From Vicugna pacos (taxonomy: Eukaryota; Chordata; Mammalia; Artiodactyla; Camelidae): a stretch of DNA of 64,000 nucleotides. Where the stretch lies: contig NW_027328871.1 of the NCBI RefSeq assembly GCF_048564905.1, positions 4,464,001 through 4,528,000 on the forward strand, read 5' to 3'. Shown here one piece after another: positions 63,938 through 64,000 of the stretch; the stretch's first letter is position 1; every line of letters starts with the position of its first letter. The position numbers were made by a program, and so were the translations under genes. Below the pieces are notes generated by a model that ran no database searches, was not told where the DNA came from, and worked only from the letters and a program-made list of their open reading frames with translations.

Positions 63938-64000
63938 GTTCCAAAATCTGGCTTCAATATTTCTTAGCTATTTTTTTATTCTGTTTTCTCCATTCTATAT
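63938..64000. repeat. M island 21, cut by the window end
   Basis: It shares the CAATGTTCC start and TTTCTTAGC of island 8, and lies 2,169 bp after island 20. Confidence 0.85.

Larger units (their letters stand above)
1..64000. repeat. Heptameric satellite array filling the window
   Basis: The sequence is a continuous head-to-tail array of 7-bp units close to ATTCTRT. Common variants are GTGTTCT, GCATTCC, ACATTCT, AAATTCT, GGGTTCT and ATATTCA. The TTCT core stays on the + strand throughout and I found no inverted stretch. No interval longer than a few tens of bases is free of the repeat, and the most diverged pieces (the M islands) still align to degenerate modules. The + strand is rich in T and low in G, with GC about a quarter by eye (not counted). 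No gene, RNA gene or mobile element is visible, so every stretch of the window is explained by this array. The host is inferred to be eukaryotic because arrays of this size and layering are typical of heterochromatin. Confidence 0.97.
56763..64000. repeat. Superunit 4 (SU4), truncated by the window end
   Basis: It starts with the same anchor sequence as SU1-SU3 and runs through markers I J M M W G H M F M. The left part keeps the S-block spacing of M islands (753 then 1,667 bp). From about 60.8 kb to the end, small variants agree best with 15.3-18.5 kb (shift 45,486), and a variant near 60,260 agrees with 50,730. It therefore looks like a mosaic and not a plain copy of one S block. Confidence 0.75.
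56763..64000. repeat. S block, copy c (mosaic)
   Basis: It carries I 57,380, K 58,098, J 58,605, M 59,349, 60,102, 61,769 and 63,938, W 60,562, G 60,886, H 61,502 and F 63,058. Unlike copies a and b it keeps the full I-J spacing (1,225 bp) and the K marker. After about 60.8 kb it agrees best with 15.3-18.5 kb. Confidence 0.78.

Noticed and set aside
1-64000. Human-type satellite II/III, (ATTCC)n
   Set aside because: ATTCC occurs only inside GCATTCC or GAATTCC heptamers. The period is 7, not 5.
1-64000. Telomeric repeat
   Set aside because: The heptamer does not match TTTAGGG, TTAGGG or TTAGG, and there are no runs of three or more G in regular spacing on either strand.
1-64000. CRISPR array
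   Set aside because: There is no constant repeat with unrelated spacers of even length. Everything between repeats is itself the same heptamer family.
1-64000. Heat shock element arrays
   Set aside because: Heat shock factor sites need alternating GAA and TTC in 5-bp steps. Here TTC repeats directly in 7-bp steps.
1-64000. Centromere protein B box
   Set aside because: I saw no TTCG....CGGG-type motif. TTCG occurs only in a few markers and is not followed by the needed bases.

Overview
The whole 64 kb is one satellite DNA array. I see no protein-coding gene, RNA gene, transposon, CRISPR array or gene-like regulatory site. The base unit is a 7-bp repeat close to ATTCTRT, head to tail and in one orientation from end to end. 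The host is probably a eukaryote with an AT-rich heterochromatic satellite. The species cannot be named from the sequence.

The array is built in layers. (1) Heptamers, nearly all with a TTCT core. (2) 63-bp modules of nine heptamers in three main types: A (GTGTTCT then GCATTCC, later GGGTTCT), B (GCATTCC followed by GTATTCT, which creates a CpG) and C (ACATTCT, later ATATTCA then GTATTCT). (3) Compound units of 63 (C), 126 (A-C) and 189 bp (A-B-C). A fourth type, E, has GAATTCC in place of GCATTCC. (4) Multi-kb blocks recognised by recurring variant sequences, which I call markers F to W. (5) Superunits of 25,644, 14,297 and 16,821 bp, plus a partial fourth, which start with the same sequence at 1, 25,645, 39,942 and 56,763. 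That phase is set by the window edge and is not a biological boundary.

Marker order. SU1 (1-25,644): I J M M W G H M F M W I J L M W I J M G H M F M W G H N O P Q. SU2 (25,645-39,941): I J M M W G H M F M M W G H O P Q. SU3 (39,942-56,762): I J L M W I J M G H M F M W G H N O P Q. SU4 (56,763-64,000): I J M M W G H M F M, then cut by the window end. SU2 and SU3 are collinear with SU1 but lack large internal pieces: about 11.3 kb at 32.6 kb in SU2, and 6,888 bp at 40.54 kb in SU3 plus a set of smaller gaps.

Open reading frames of up to about 240 codons exist on the + strand only. They are a by-product of a 7-bp period, which is coprime with 3, and are not annotated as genes. The interest lies in the nested repeat grammar, the record of unequal exchange between copies, and the match of the 63-bp module to six helical turns.
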